A stretch of 39,261 nt of DNA, from assembly GCA_041687095.1 (NCBI GenBank), contig JAWLCQ010000029.1, positions 1 through 39,261 of the forward strand. The letters are read 5' to 3'. Positions within the stretch are counted from its first letter, which is position 1. Every line of letters begins with the position of its first letter. This stretch comes from JAWLCQ01 sp041687095. GTDB lineage: Bacteria > Planctomycetota > Phycisphaerae > SM23-33. Positions 15,546-23,396 of the stretch are shown piece after piece. Both the position numbers and the translations under genes were made by a program. Under the pieces are notes generated by a model that did no database searches, was not told the DNA's origin, and was given only the letters and a program-made list of their open reading frames with translations.

Positions 15546-16463
15546 TCAGGACGACTCCCACAGGTCGTAGAAGTTGAAGAACTGCCACGGATGCGCCTCG
15601 ACGAAGTCGCTCAGCGCGTCACTGAATTGCCTCACGCACCGGACCATCGCGTCGCGGTCGCGCCCGGCGGCCGGCTGCGCACGGATCACGCGCGACAGCT
15701 CCAGGCGGTACGTCGACCGTCCGGTCTTGTGCGACAGCAGAACGGCGATCGGGCTTCCGTTCATCGCCGCCAGGCGATACGGCCCGGTCGGGAATCTCAC
15801 CGGGCCTCCCAGAAACGGCACGGACGCGCTGTTCTCGCCCTCACCGAACACCCGGTCGCCCATCAGGCCCACCACTTGCCCGCGGCGCAACGCCGCCGCC
15901 ATCTCAACGACCCCGCCAAGGTATCCGCGCGGGTCGATGATGTCAAAGGGCGGACGATCCCCAGTGTGCTCGAAATAGTGCAGGTCGATGTCTCCCGCCT
16001 CCCGCGTCATCACGATGTTGACCTGCGTGTCGAGGTTGCCCAGAATCGCCAGAACGATCTGCCAAGCGCCTACATGCGAGTTGACCATGACCATCCCGCA
16101 TCCTTCGTCCAGCAACTCCTTGAGCTGCCGGTACTGCGGGAACTCCACCTTGAGCCCGGCTCCCCGGCAGATGCCGAACGCCGCTCGATCCACCAGAGTC
16201 TCGCCGAACGATCGCACCAGCCGGTACGTATCATACCACCGCCGCAGCACTCCCCGGTCCCCGAAGCGGTGGCGTAGGTAGGGCTCACATCGCCGCCGCG
16301 CCATCGTACTGAACAGCACGTACCAGGCCACCACCACCGACATGACCGCATAGGCCGGGAACCGGCCCCCGATGCGGATCAGTCGGTAGAAGAACAGATG
16401 CTGCCACCGCGTGCCGCGGCTGCGGGCGGTCCATTGTGGAGAGGAGGGGGCTCCGTCAGGCAC
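15546..16463 (-). CDS. HtrB/LpxL-like lipid acyltransferase
   Basis: A 305-aa member of the lipid A acyltransferase (LPLAT) family, likely moving an acyl or polyenoyl group from ACP to a membrane-lipid acceptor at the inner membrane. It has an N-terminal hydrophobic segment (YAVMSVVVAWYVLF), the signature GMVMVNSHVGAWQI with His130, the GLMGDRVFGEG segment and the VPFLGGPVRFPTGPYRLA block. The usual HxxxxD/E dyad here reads HVGAWQ, with Gln135 in place of the acid. The GTG at 16463 overlaps the GT2 stop by 8 bp. Acyltransferases of this class are regular parts of aryl polyene clusters. Confidence 0.85.
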   Translation of the reverse strand: MPDGAPSSPQWTARSRGTRWQHLFFYRLIRIGGRFPAYAVMSVVVAWYVLFSTMARRRCEPYLRHRFGDRGVLRRWYDTYRLVRSFGETLVDRAAFGICRGAGLKVEFPQYRQLKELLDEGCGMVMVNSHVGAWQIVLAILGNLDTQVNIVMTREAGDIDLHYFEHTGDRPPFDIIDPRGYLGGVVEMAAALRRGQVVGLMGDRVFGEGENSASVPFLGGPVRFPTGPYRLAAMNGSPIAVLLSHKTGRSTYRLELSRVIRAQPAAGRDRDAMVRCVRQFSDALSDFVEAHPWQFFNFYDLWESS

Positions 16464-17625
16464 GGCCGAGCCTCCGTACGCAAACGGCCAGCACGTAGAC
16501 GCCCGCCGCAGCGACGACGGCCAGGAGCGGCCCTACCAGCAGCGACCCGATCGTCCAGTCCACCAGTCGATGCAGTCCGGCGCGCCCGGCTTGGGCGAGC
16601 GTCATCTGCCCCACCTCCCGCACGTTCTCCCAGCTCAGCAGCTCCCCGTGCCGTAAGACGTAGCCCACTTCAATGCAGACCGCCGGGACCAGCGGCGGCA
16701 TGCACACATGACTGGCCGCGACGGCCGCCAGGCGGTTCACCCTCAGCATGGCCGCGATCAACAGGATCGTCAGCGTGTGCATCCACAGGAGAGGCAGGGA
16801 CCCGAGGAACACCCCGACCCCCGCCGCCAACGCCAGCTTCCCGGGCGTGCCGTCCTGCTCCATCAGGGCCCGCACGGAACGGACGGGATGCAGGAGGCTC
16901 ACGCGCGTCGCCTCGCCGGGGGAGAGCTTGCGGTGCGGAAGCACCGACCCGAGGGTGAGCCGCGTATTCATCGCCGTCAGCCTGGCGTTGTCGCGCAGCA
17001 TATCGAAATGGCTGATCCGCTTGTCCGGAGGGGGATACGACACGCCGATAGGCAGCCGCTCGATTTCCACGCCCCCCCAGAGCGACCGGACGACCGCCTC
17101 GACCTCGAAGGCGTACCCCCTCTGCCGCACCCGGATCGCCCGCAGCACCCAGACCGGATAGGCTCGGTAGCCGCTCTGGATGTCTCCGGGGTGATGCCCG
17201 GTCTGCACGAGGACCCAGAAGTTCCCGAACCCGCGCCCGAAGCGGCTGAGCGCCGGCACGCGGGGATCGGACATGTCGCGGACGCCGATGACGATGCGGT
17301 CCGGACACCGCAGGAGGGTATCCACGAACCGCGGGATCTCCTTCGGGTCGTGTTGGCCGTCGGCGTCGATGGTGATCAGGTGCGTGAAGCCGCGGCGCGT
17401 CGCTTCCCCGATGGCGGTGGCGATGGCTTCGCCCTTGCCGCGGTTGCACGGGTGGCGGACCAGCTCCACCGGAAGGCCCGTCAGCAGGGGCGCGACGGGC
17501 TCGTCGCTGCCGTCATCGACCACGAGCACGTCCGGATGCACCGCCAAGCAGCCCTCAACGACTTCCCGCAGCCGCTGAGGGTGGTTGAACACCGGGACGG
17601 TCACCAAGACTCTCGGCGGCAGCAT
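16456..17625 (-). CDS. GT2 glycosyltransferase fused to DUF2062 membrane domain
   Basis: A 389-aa two-domain protein. Residues 1 to about 230 are a GT-A/GT2 glycosyltransferase with VTVPVFNHP, VVDDGSDEP, NRGKGEA, DADGQHD (87-93, the metal/NDP-sugar DxD-type site) and GDIQSGYRAYP. The C-terminal part has three hydrophobic helices (ALAAGVGVFLGSLPLL, TILLIAAMLRVNRLAAVAA, LLVGPLLAVVAAAGVYVLAV) in a DUF2062 arrangement. GT2-DUF2062 fusions occur in aryl polyene-type clusters, and similar GT2 enzymes use lipid-phosphate acceptors. The ATG at 17625 is 3 bp from the upstream radical SAM stop. Confidence 0.88.
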   Translation of the reverse strand: MLPPRVLVTVPVFNHPQRLREVVEGCLAVHPDVLVVDDGSDEPVAPLLTGLPVELVRHPCNRGKGEAIATAIGEATRRGFTHLITIDADGQHDPKEIPRFVDTLLRCPDRIVIGVRDMSDPRVPALSRFGRGFGNFWVLVQTGHHPGDIQSGYRAYPVWVLRAIRVRQRGYAFEVEAVVRSLWGGVEIERLPIGVSYPPPDKRISHFDMLRDNARLTAMNTRLTLGSVLPHRKLSPGEATRVSLLHPVRSVRALMEQDGTPGKLALAAGVGVFLGSLPLLWMHTLTILLIAAMLRVNRLAAVAASHVCMPPLVPAVCIEVGYVLRHGELLSWENVREVGQMTLAQAGRAGLHRLVDWTIGSLLVGPLLAVVAAAGVYVLAVCVRRLGRA

Positions 17626-17628
17626 CGG

Positions 17629-19158
17629 TCAGCTCTCCCGGCCCGTCGCCGCATACCGGAGGAACCCCCCCAGGTGACGGACGAACCGCCGACAACTGTG
17701 GGGAGACTTCCACAGCATCGACGCGTACCCCACAAGGGTTCTCGGGCGGCAGAAATGCCTCTTGTAAAGATCTCGGAACAGCGCTTCGACGCGTTCGGCC
17801 GACAGCGCGTCCGGCAGGAATTGGCTGTGCATGCAGTCCATCCGAGACCAGTCCTCGTCCAGCCTGCCGCTCCTGCGAGCCTCCTCGTACAGTGGCGAGC
17901 CCGGGAAGGGAGTGAATCGGGAGACGTTGAAGTCGTCGATCGGCATGGAGAAAATGTAGTCCATGGTCCGCCGGAAACTGGCTTCCGTTTCGCCGGGCAG
18001 CCCGATCATGAACAGCCCCTTGACGCGGATCCCGGCGCGGTGCGAATCGTGAATCGCCCGTGTCGTTTCCGCCAGGTCCGCTCCTCTGCGGTGCCTCGCG
18101 TACAGCGCCGGGTCCCCGGTCTCCACCCCGAAGCTGATCATCCAGCATCCCGCCCGCTTCAGCAGCCGCAGCAGCCCCGGCGTCACGTGTTCGGCTCGCA
18201 CGGCGCAGTTGAAGGTCATTCCCAGCGGCCGGTCGAGCATTCTTCGGCAGAAGGACTCGACACGGGAGCGGTCGAACGTGAATTGATCGTCGTAGAAGTT
18301 GACGTGGCGTATGCCGAACCGCCGCGACAGATACCTCATGTGCTCGTACAGGTACTCCGCGGAGTTACCGCGGAAGGTCCGCCCAAACACCGAGCGGTCA
18401 CAGTACGTGCACTGGTACGGGCAACCGCGGCTGGAGATGCAACTGGTGTTCGGCGTTGACGGGTAGTTGAAGATCGGCAACTGGTAGTAGCCCGGGAAGC
18501 CGGCAAGCTTCTCGTACGCGGGCAGGGGCAGCGAATCCAGGTCCACCCCGGGACGCTCCGGCGGGTTGGCGACGATGCCCTTCGGTCCGCGGTACACGAG
18601 CCCCGGGATTCCTGCCGCGGCGGCGGGGCCTTCGGAGAGCAGCCGCCCCAACGGCCGCTCGCCTTCCCCGACGACGACCAGGTCGATCGCGTCGGATGCT
18701 GCCAGCACGCGCTCCGGGAGGGCGGATACGTGCGGCCCGCCCGCGATGGTTGTCACGTCCGGGAAGGCGTCCTTGGCGGCCCGCAGCAGCCGCTCGGCGC
18801 CGGCGTATCCCGCGGTCGTGCAGCTTGCGCCTACGAACCGGGGATGGTGCCGGGCCACCCACCGAGCGACCTGCGCTCCGGCATTGGGGTGCGCAAAGCA
18901 GTCCACAATCCGCGCCCGGTGCCCCAGCGACTCCACATAGGATGCCAGCGACGCCAGCCCGAGCGGCGGCATGAGGTTTGCCAGACGGGACACGTGCCGG
19001 CTCGCCGTTTCCGCAGTCAGACCGAGCGGATGAACCAGAAGGACCGCAACGTCCTCCCGCCCCACCGCCGGGCCCGCGCTGGCGGATGCTGCCGCGGGCA
19101 CAGAGGCCCGCCGGATCAAGGGAAGCTGTCGAGTCTGTCCCATAGCAGCCCTTTGCAT
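17629..19158 (-). CDS. Cobalamin-binding-domain radical SAM enzyme
   Basis: A 509-aa B12-type radical SAM enzyme, third gene of the leftward operon. NLMPPLGLASLASYVESLGHRARIVD is a classic opening of the cobalamin domain, and TTIAGGPHVSALPE and DLVVVGEGE follow. The cluster motif is Cys246, Cys250, Cys253 in SRGCPYQCTYC. FYDDQFTFD, SFGVETGD and KGLFMIGLPGE are barrel-strand signatures common in BchE-like oxidative cyclases and methyltransferases. The ATG at 19158 has GAGAAG upstream and overlaps the previous gene by 43 bp; the ATG at 19143 is an alternative with a shorter overlap. The target carbon is unknown. Confidence 0.9.
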   Translation of the reverse strand: MQRAAMGQTRQLPLIRRASVPAAASASAGPAVGREDVAVLLVHPLGLTAETASRHVSRLANLMPPLGLASLASYVESLGHRARIVDCFAHPNAGAQVARWVARHHPRFVGASCTTAGYAGAERLLRAAKDAFPDVTTIAGGPHVSALPERVLAASDAIDLVVVGEGERPLGRLLSEGPAAAAGIPGLVYRGPKGIVANPPERPGVDLDSLPLPAYEKLAGFPGYYQLPIFNYPSTPNTSCISSRGCPYQCTYCDRSVFGRTFRGNSAEYLYEHMRYLSRRFGIRHVNFYDDQFTFDRSRVESFCRRMLDRPLGMTFNCAVRAEHVTPGLLRLLKRAGCWMISFGVETGDPALYARHRRGADLAETTRAIHDSHRAGIRVKGLFMIGLPGETEASFRRTMDYIFSMPIDDFNVSRFTPFPGSPLYEEARRSGRLDEDWSRMDCMHSQFLPDALSAERVEALFRDLYKRHFCRPRTLVGYASMLWKSPHSCRRFVRHLGGFLRYAATGRES

Positions 19159-20462
19159 CCAGCTTCTCGCAGTCGCAGCACGGTTCGCGCCGCCTCGACG
19201 GGGGGGAAGACGCGGTCGGCCCGTCCCGCCCAGGCCCGGGTGAGTTCCCGCTCCAGCCAGTCCTCCTCGACCTCCGGCGAACGGTAGAGCACCGGTTCAC
19301 CCGCGTTGAGTCGGTCCGCGTCGACTTCGCCGCGGGCCAAGAGTTCCGAGGCCAACGGTGTGCCCGGCAAGACCTCGACGCGCGTGAATCCGAACACCAC
19401 CCCGCCCGACAGCGCCTCGATGTTCGCCAACCCCTCCCTCACGGTCCGACGCGTCTCCCCCGGGCCGCCGAACATGATGTAATGGGCCGTCGGGATCCGC
19501 CCGTCCGTCAACATCCGCTGCACGCGATGCACCTGGGGCCAATCGAAGTGCTTGCCCAGCCCGCGGAGCGTAGTGTCCGAGGCGGCGTCCGTCCCCAACT
19601 CCGCCGCGACGAGGCCCGCCCGGCGGCACAGGCGTATGTCCTCGTCCGTCAGGCCGGCAGGGGTGAAAAACGCCCCCCAGCGCACCGGGAGCGCCCGGCG
19701 GGCAAGCTCCTCGGCGACCAGGCGGAAATGCCCATGGGTGTCGTTGAACACTGCGTCGACGATGAACAGCATCTCCGTCCCGAGGTCGACGTGCATCCGG
19801 TGTATGCGGTCGACGACGGTCTCCGGGGGCTGGAAGCGGTACTCGCGTCCCTCAATGCTCGGGTACGGACAATAGGAGCAGCGGAACGGGCAGCCACGCT
19901 TAGTCTGCACGCCCAACATCCCGCCGTCGTCCAGATACCACCGGGCGATCTCCGGTTCGATCGAGTCGCATCGGAAGTGCTCCGGGGTCACCGCCTCGCC
20001 CGACCGGTACGTCGGCGGCAGCGGCTCGCCTCGTTCCACGCGGCGAACGAGTTCCACGGCGGCCTCCTCTCCCTCGCCGACCACAGCGCAATCCGCGCCC
20101 AACTGCTCCCGCAGCCATCGGGGCCGGATCGACACCGCGCTGCCCCCGATGATCAGCGGCGCGTCGGCCGCCTCGCGCATCAGTTTGCTGACGCGCTTGG
20201 CTTGGGTGAGGGATTCGTTCGCCTGCCCCTCGCCCCCGTCCTCGTGCCCGAGGTTGCGGACCGAAAGCATCAGGATGTCCGGGGCGGTGCGGCGAACTTC
20301 GCGCGTCAAAGCGCCGCTGTCCAACCCCGACGCCAGCCAGTCGAAGCAGCACACCTCGCAGCCCGCCTCGCGCAACGCCCACGCCACCGCGCTCATCCCC
20401 AGCGGATACGTCGGCTGCGGAGACCGTCGGCAATTGCTTGCCGCCAGAAACACTCGGGTCAT
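19116..20462 (-). CDS. Cobalamin-binding-domain radical SAM enzyme
   Basis: A 448-aa B12-type radical SAM enzyme, second gene of the leftward operon. The cobalamin-like domain is seen in GMSAVAWALREAGCEVCCFD, DILMLSVRN, PLIIGGSAVS and CAVVGEGEEA. The [4Fe-4S] ligands are Cys191, Cys195, Cys198 in KRGCPFRCSYC. Barrel motifs include LFIVDAVFN, AAELGTDAAS and AHYIMFGGPGE. The ATG at 20462 was chosen because it overlaps the upstream stop as ATGA and starts with the strand MTRVFLAAS; an in-frame extension to 20618 lies inside the neighbour and is not supported. Likely a tailoring enzyme with its two co-transcribed paralogues. Confidence 0.88.
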   Translation of the reverse strand: MTRVFLAASNCRRSPQPTYPLGMSAVAWALREAGCEVCCFDWLASGLDSGALTREVRRTAPDILMLSVRNLGHEDGGEGQANESLTQAKRVSKLMREAADAPLIIGGSAVSIRPRWLREQLGADCAVVGEGEEAAVELVRRVERGEPLPPTYRSGEAVTPEHFRCDSIEPEIARWYLDDGGMLGVQTKRGCPFRCSYCPYPSIEGREYRFQPPETVVDRIHRMHVDLGTEMLFIVDAVFNDTHGHFRLVAEELARRALPVRWGAFFTPAGLTDEDIRLCRRAGLVAAELGTDAASDTTLRGLGKHFDWPQVHRVQRMLTDGRIPTAHYIMFGGPGETRRTVREGLANIEALSGGVVFGFTRVEVLPGTPLASELLARGEVDADRLNAGEPVLYRSPEVEEDWLERELTRAWAGRADRVFPPVEAARTVLRLREAGCKGLLWDRLDSFP

Positions 20463-21733
20463 TGGACGGACGTCCCGTCGGTGGCGGCAGCCCAATCGCG
20501 CCTCACCGGCCGACCGAAACGGCGATGCGTGCCGTCGTCCATCTCCCGGCCAATCACCCGCCGCAGCAATTCGCCCATCTTCAACTGGTAGCCGCCGTCG
20601 GCGTAGAACGTGTCCCACGCGTAGTAGTAGACTTCCTGGAGTTCCTCAGGCGTCATTCGTTTCGGTCGGAAGACCACTTTGTCCGCGGTGTAGCGACTCC
20701 AGTCGTTGCTCAAGATGCGCCCCTCTTGCTCCAACTGCCGCCGGACCGGGCTGTGCGGAAACGGAGTGAGAATCGTGAATTCCGCGACGTCCATTTCCTC
20801 CTCCATCAGGAAATCGATCAGCCGCTTGATATACGACACATCCTGATCGTCCGTCCCAAGGATGATCGTCCCCTCCACGCCGATGCCGTGGTCCTTCAGC
20901 ATGCGAATCCGCTGGCGAATGACGTCCGAGGTGTCGAACACCGCCTGGTAAACGTACCAGCAGCCCGCCTCGGCCGCCAGACGGACAATCTCGGGTTCGT
21001 ACAGCAGCGGGTGCGAGACCCACTTGCGACGGAGCGGCTTCATGGCCGTGAACAGCTCCTTGACCCAATCCCTGTCCTGCGCGAGGGAGTTGTCCACCAG
21101 GAACAACCGATTGTTGGGGATTCCCTCGATCTCGTCGATGACCCGTTCGATCGGTCGCGGCCGGAACACCCTCCCGCCCAAGAAGCCACAGCAGCAGGGG
21201 AAACAGTTGAACCGGCACCCCCGCGAGGCATGCACGGGATCCACCATCTGCACTCCGCGGTAGGCGTACAGTTCTCGCCGCAGGATGTCCCGGCGGGCCG
21301 GGCCGACCTGCTCGATCGGGGGCTGCCGGTCCATGAAATCGTACCGCGCCTGCAACTGCCCGGACCTCAGATCGGCGAAGACCTGCTCCAACCGGCCCTC
21401 GGCTTCGCCGAGGAAGACCGGATATCCCCGCCGGGCGATCTCTTCACTGTGCAGCATGGTCGCGATGCCCCCGAACAGGACCGCGCGTCCTCGCGAGCGG
21501 AAAGCATCGGCGATCTCGAAGGCTCGCGGAAGCTGTGCCGTGAGCATTACCGACAGGCACACACAATCCGTCGAACGGTCGAAATCGATCACATCGACGT
21601 TTTCGTCCGTGAAGTCGACCGCCACGTCCGGCGGCATCGCTGCGGCCACAACCATCGGCCCATGCGGCGGCAGACGGAATGGCGTCTGCCGGTCCAGTTT
21701 CGTCCACTTGGGGTAGATGAGATACGCTCTCAT
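20459..21733 (-). CDS. Cobalamin-binding-domain radical SAM enzyme, first gene of leftward operon
   Basis: A 424-aa B12-type radical SAM enzyme with a short N-terminal domain (MRAYLIYPKW, AVDFTDENVD, VCLSVMLTAQLPRAFEIAD, AVLFGGIATMLHSEE, FLGEAEG). The cluster motif is Cys173, Cys177, Cys180 in SRGCRFNCFPC, followed by two further Cys, an unusual Cys-rich stretch. LFLVDNSLAQD and GTIILGTDDQD are barrel motifs of this class. The ATG at 21733 lacks a strong ribosome binding site. It leads an eight-gene operon ending at 12994 and is divergent from the FAD oxidoreductase. The three radical SAM proteins are clearly different from each other, so probably not a simple duplication. Confidence 0.88.
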   Translation of the reverse strand: MRAYLIYPKWTKLDRQTPFRLPPHGPMVVAAAMPPDVAVDFTDENVDVIDFDRSTDCVCLSVMLTAQLPRAFEIADAFRSRGRAVLFGGIATMLHSEEIARRGYPVFLGEAEGRLEQVFADLRSGQLQARYDFMDRQPPIEQVGPARRDILRRELYAYRGVQMVDPVHASRGCRFNCFPCCCGFLGGRVFRPRPIERVIDEIEGIPNNRLFLVDNSLAQDRDWVKELFTAMKPLRRKWVSHPLLYEPEIVRLAAEAGCWYVYQAVFDTSDVIRQRIRMLKDHGIGVEGTIILGTDDQDVSYIKRLIDFLMEEEMDVAEFTILTPFPHSPVRRQLEQEGRILSNDWSRYTADKVVFRPKRMTPEELQEVYYYAWDTFYADGGYQLKMGELLRRVIGREMDDGTHRRFGRPVRRDWAAATDGTSVQ

Positions 21734-21971
21734 GAGGGGATGGCTCCCGCGAGGACGCTGGCCGTCGCGAAAAGTTCAGCAAAAGCATCTTTCCACTGGA
21801 CACTCCATACCTGCAGCCTGATCATCTATCAGATGTCGTCTTTCGAGACAAGGACAAAATGACCGGAGAGCGTCTCGATGGATGCGGTAGGGGGTCCGCC
21901 TGGCGAGCACCCGAGTGGACCTGTTGACCGCTCCGCCTGGGAAGCTGCCGGCCCGGGGCTCCGTGACTGTT
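21734..21971. promoter_or_regulatory. Central divergent promoter region of the cluster
   Basis: This 238-bp spacer lies between the two large divergent operons (leftward 21733-12994, rightward 21972-32428), so it must control most of the cluster. A locally AT-richer segment, CCTGATCATCTATCAGATG (about 21817-21835), contains the imperfect palindrome CTGAT-CATCT-ATCAG. It could be a regulator site. No -35/-10 pair could be assigned with confidence. Confidence 0.4.
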
Positions 21972-23396
21972 ATGGAATACGACTGCATCATCATCGGCGG
22001 CGGCATTTCGGGCATGACTGCCGCTGCGCTGCTTGCGCGGACCGGCCGGGCGGTGGCGCTCTTCGAGCGAGCGCCGCGCCTGGCGCCCACGATAGCGGGA
22101 TTTGTCCGCGGGGGCATGCTCTTCGAGACAGGGCTGCACTGCGTCAGTGACGGCGAGTTGATGGCCGAACTCCTGGATGCGGCGGGCGTCTGGCAAAGGC
22201 TGGAGGTCAGGCGCTGTAGTGACGATGCGTTCGATACGTATCTGGAACTCGGCTCCAACTGGGAATTCGGGTTTCCTCAAGGGATCGCCCGGCTGCGCCG
22301 TCGACTCATCGAAGAGTTCCCCAAGGAGCGGGACGGCGTGGTTGCGTACCTGGCGGTCGTCGAGGCCTGTTGGGCTCAGCTCCGACAGATGCTGTCCGGT
22401 CGACTCGACTTGCCCGACGCCTTGCACGCCGCGGCGAGACAGACTCTGGCTGCGTTCTTGGATGAGAGCATCGGGGATCCCCGGCTGCGTCGCCTCTTGA
22501 CCTGCCACAGGATACTCTATGGAATGGCCTCCACGGAGACCTCCCTGCTGTATCACGCGATGATCGTCGGGTCCTACTACCAGGGCTGCGGGCAGTTCTA
22601 CGGGGGGGGCAGCGCGGTCGTCGAGGCGTTCGCCAAGGCGCTCGATGCCCACGGGGTCGAGGTGCATTGCGGCCGGGAAATCCGGGTGGTCGAGTGCGAC
22701 TGCTCGGGGTCCTTCGCCGCTGTCCACACAGCCGATGGGGCGCGTTTCGCCGCCCGGTCCTGCCTGGCCTCAATCCATCCGAGGGCCCTCCGAACCATGC
22801 TCGACCGGCCGGTCCCTCCCGCTTACCAACGCCGCTTGGCTAAGATGGAGGAGACGGACTCGGCGTTCGTCCTCTATGGTCATTGCTCCGCCGATCTGGG
22901 CGCAGGCAATCTCATCGTCAACCAAGTGGAGGCCGACGCGACCCGGGACGGCGCGCCCGATGCGTCCGGACTGCTCTACATCAGCCAATCCATCAGCCCC
23001 GGCTTTCGCGGCGGCATCTCGGCGATCGTCCCGGCGACGCTTGATCAGTGCGGCCCCGCGGCTTGGTGCCCGCCGAATGAAAGGCCCCCTGGCTACCGGG
23101 AATGGAAGTCCAGTGTGGTTGAGCGGATCGAACGAGGGGCGCTGTCCTCCTTGGGATCGCGCCTTCCGGAGTTCCACGTCATGGACGCCGCGACACCGCT
23201 GACGTTTCGCGATCGCATGTTCACCCCCTCGGGAGGCCTTTACGGTCTCAAGCACCGTATTTCGGACCTGCCCGTCGGGCCCAAGGCAGGAGTACCGGGC
23301 GTGTATCTTTGTGGCCAGTCCGTGACGGCTCCCGGCCTGCTGGGGGCTGCCATCTCCGCTCACCTCGCCGTCAGCAAGGTGAACGGTGATGTCTGA
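21972..23396 (+). CDS. CrtI-like FAD-dependent oxidoreductase (phytoene desaturase/isomerase family)
   Basis: A 474-aa flavoprotein. The dinucleotide-binding motif DCIIIGGGISGMTAAALLA opens the protein, with VALFE as the ribose-binding acidic end, and GVYLCGQSVTAPGLLGAAIS is the C-terminal FAD motif of the carotenoid desaturase/isomerase and retinol-saturase family. Such enzymes desaturate, saturate or isomerise conjugated polyenes, fitting a polyene cluster. The ATG at 21972 was chosen from the family start; a GTG two codons earlier is possible, and neither has a strong Shine-Dalgarno. It is the first gene of the rightward operon and overlaps the next KS by 8 bp. The substrate is inferred. 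Confidence 0.82.
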   Translation: MEYDCIIIGGGISGMTAAALLARTGRAVALFERAPRLAPTIAGFVRGGMLFETGLHCVSDGELMAELLDAAGVWQRLEVRRCSDDAFDTYLELGSNWEFGFPQGIARLRRRLIEEFPKERDGVVAYLAVVEACWAQLRQMLSGRLDLPDALHAAARQTLAAFLDESIGDPRLRRLLTCHRILYGMASTETSLLYHAMIVGSYYQGCGQFYGGGSAVVEAFAKALDAHGVEVHCGREIRVVECDCSGSFAAVHTADGARFAARSCLASIHPRALRTMLDRPVPPAYQRRLAKMEETDSAFVLYGHCSADLGAGNLIVNQVEADATRDGAPDASGLLYISQSISPGFRGGISAIVPATLDQCGPAAWCPPNERPPGYREWKSSVVERIERGALSSLGSRLPEFHVMDAATPLTFRDRMFTPSGGLYGLKHRISDLPVGPKAGVPGVYLCGQSVTAPGLLGAAISAHLAVSKVNGDV

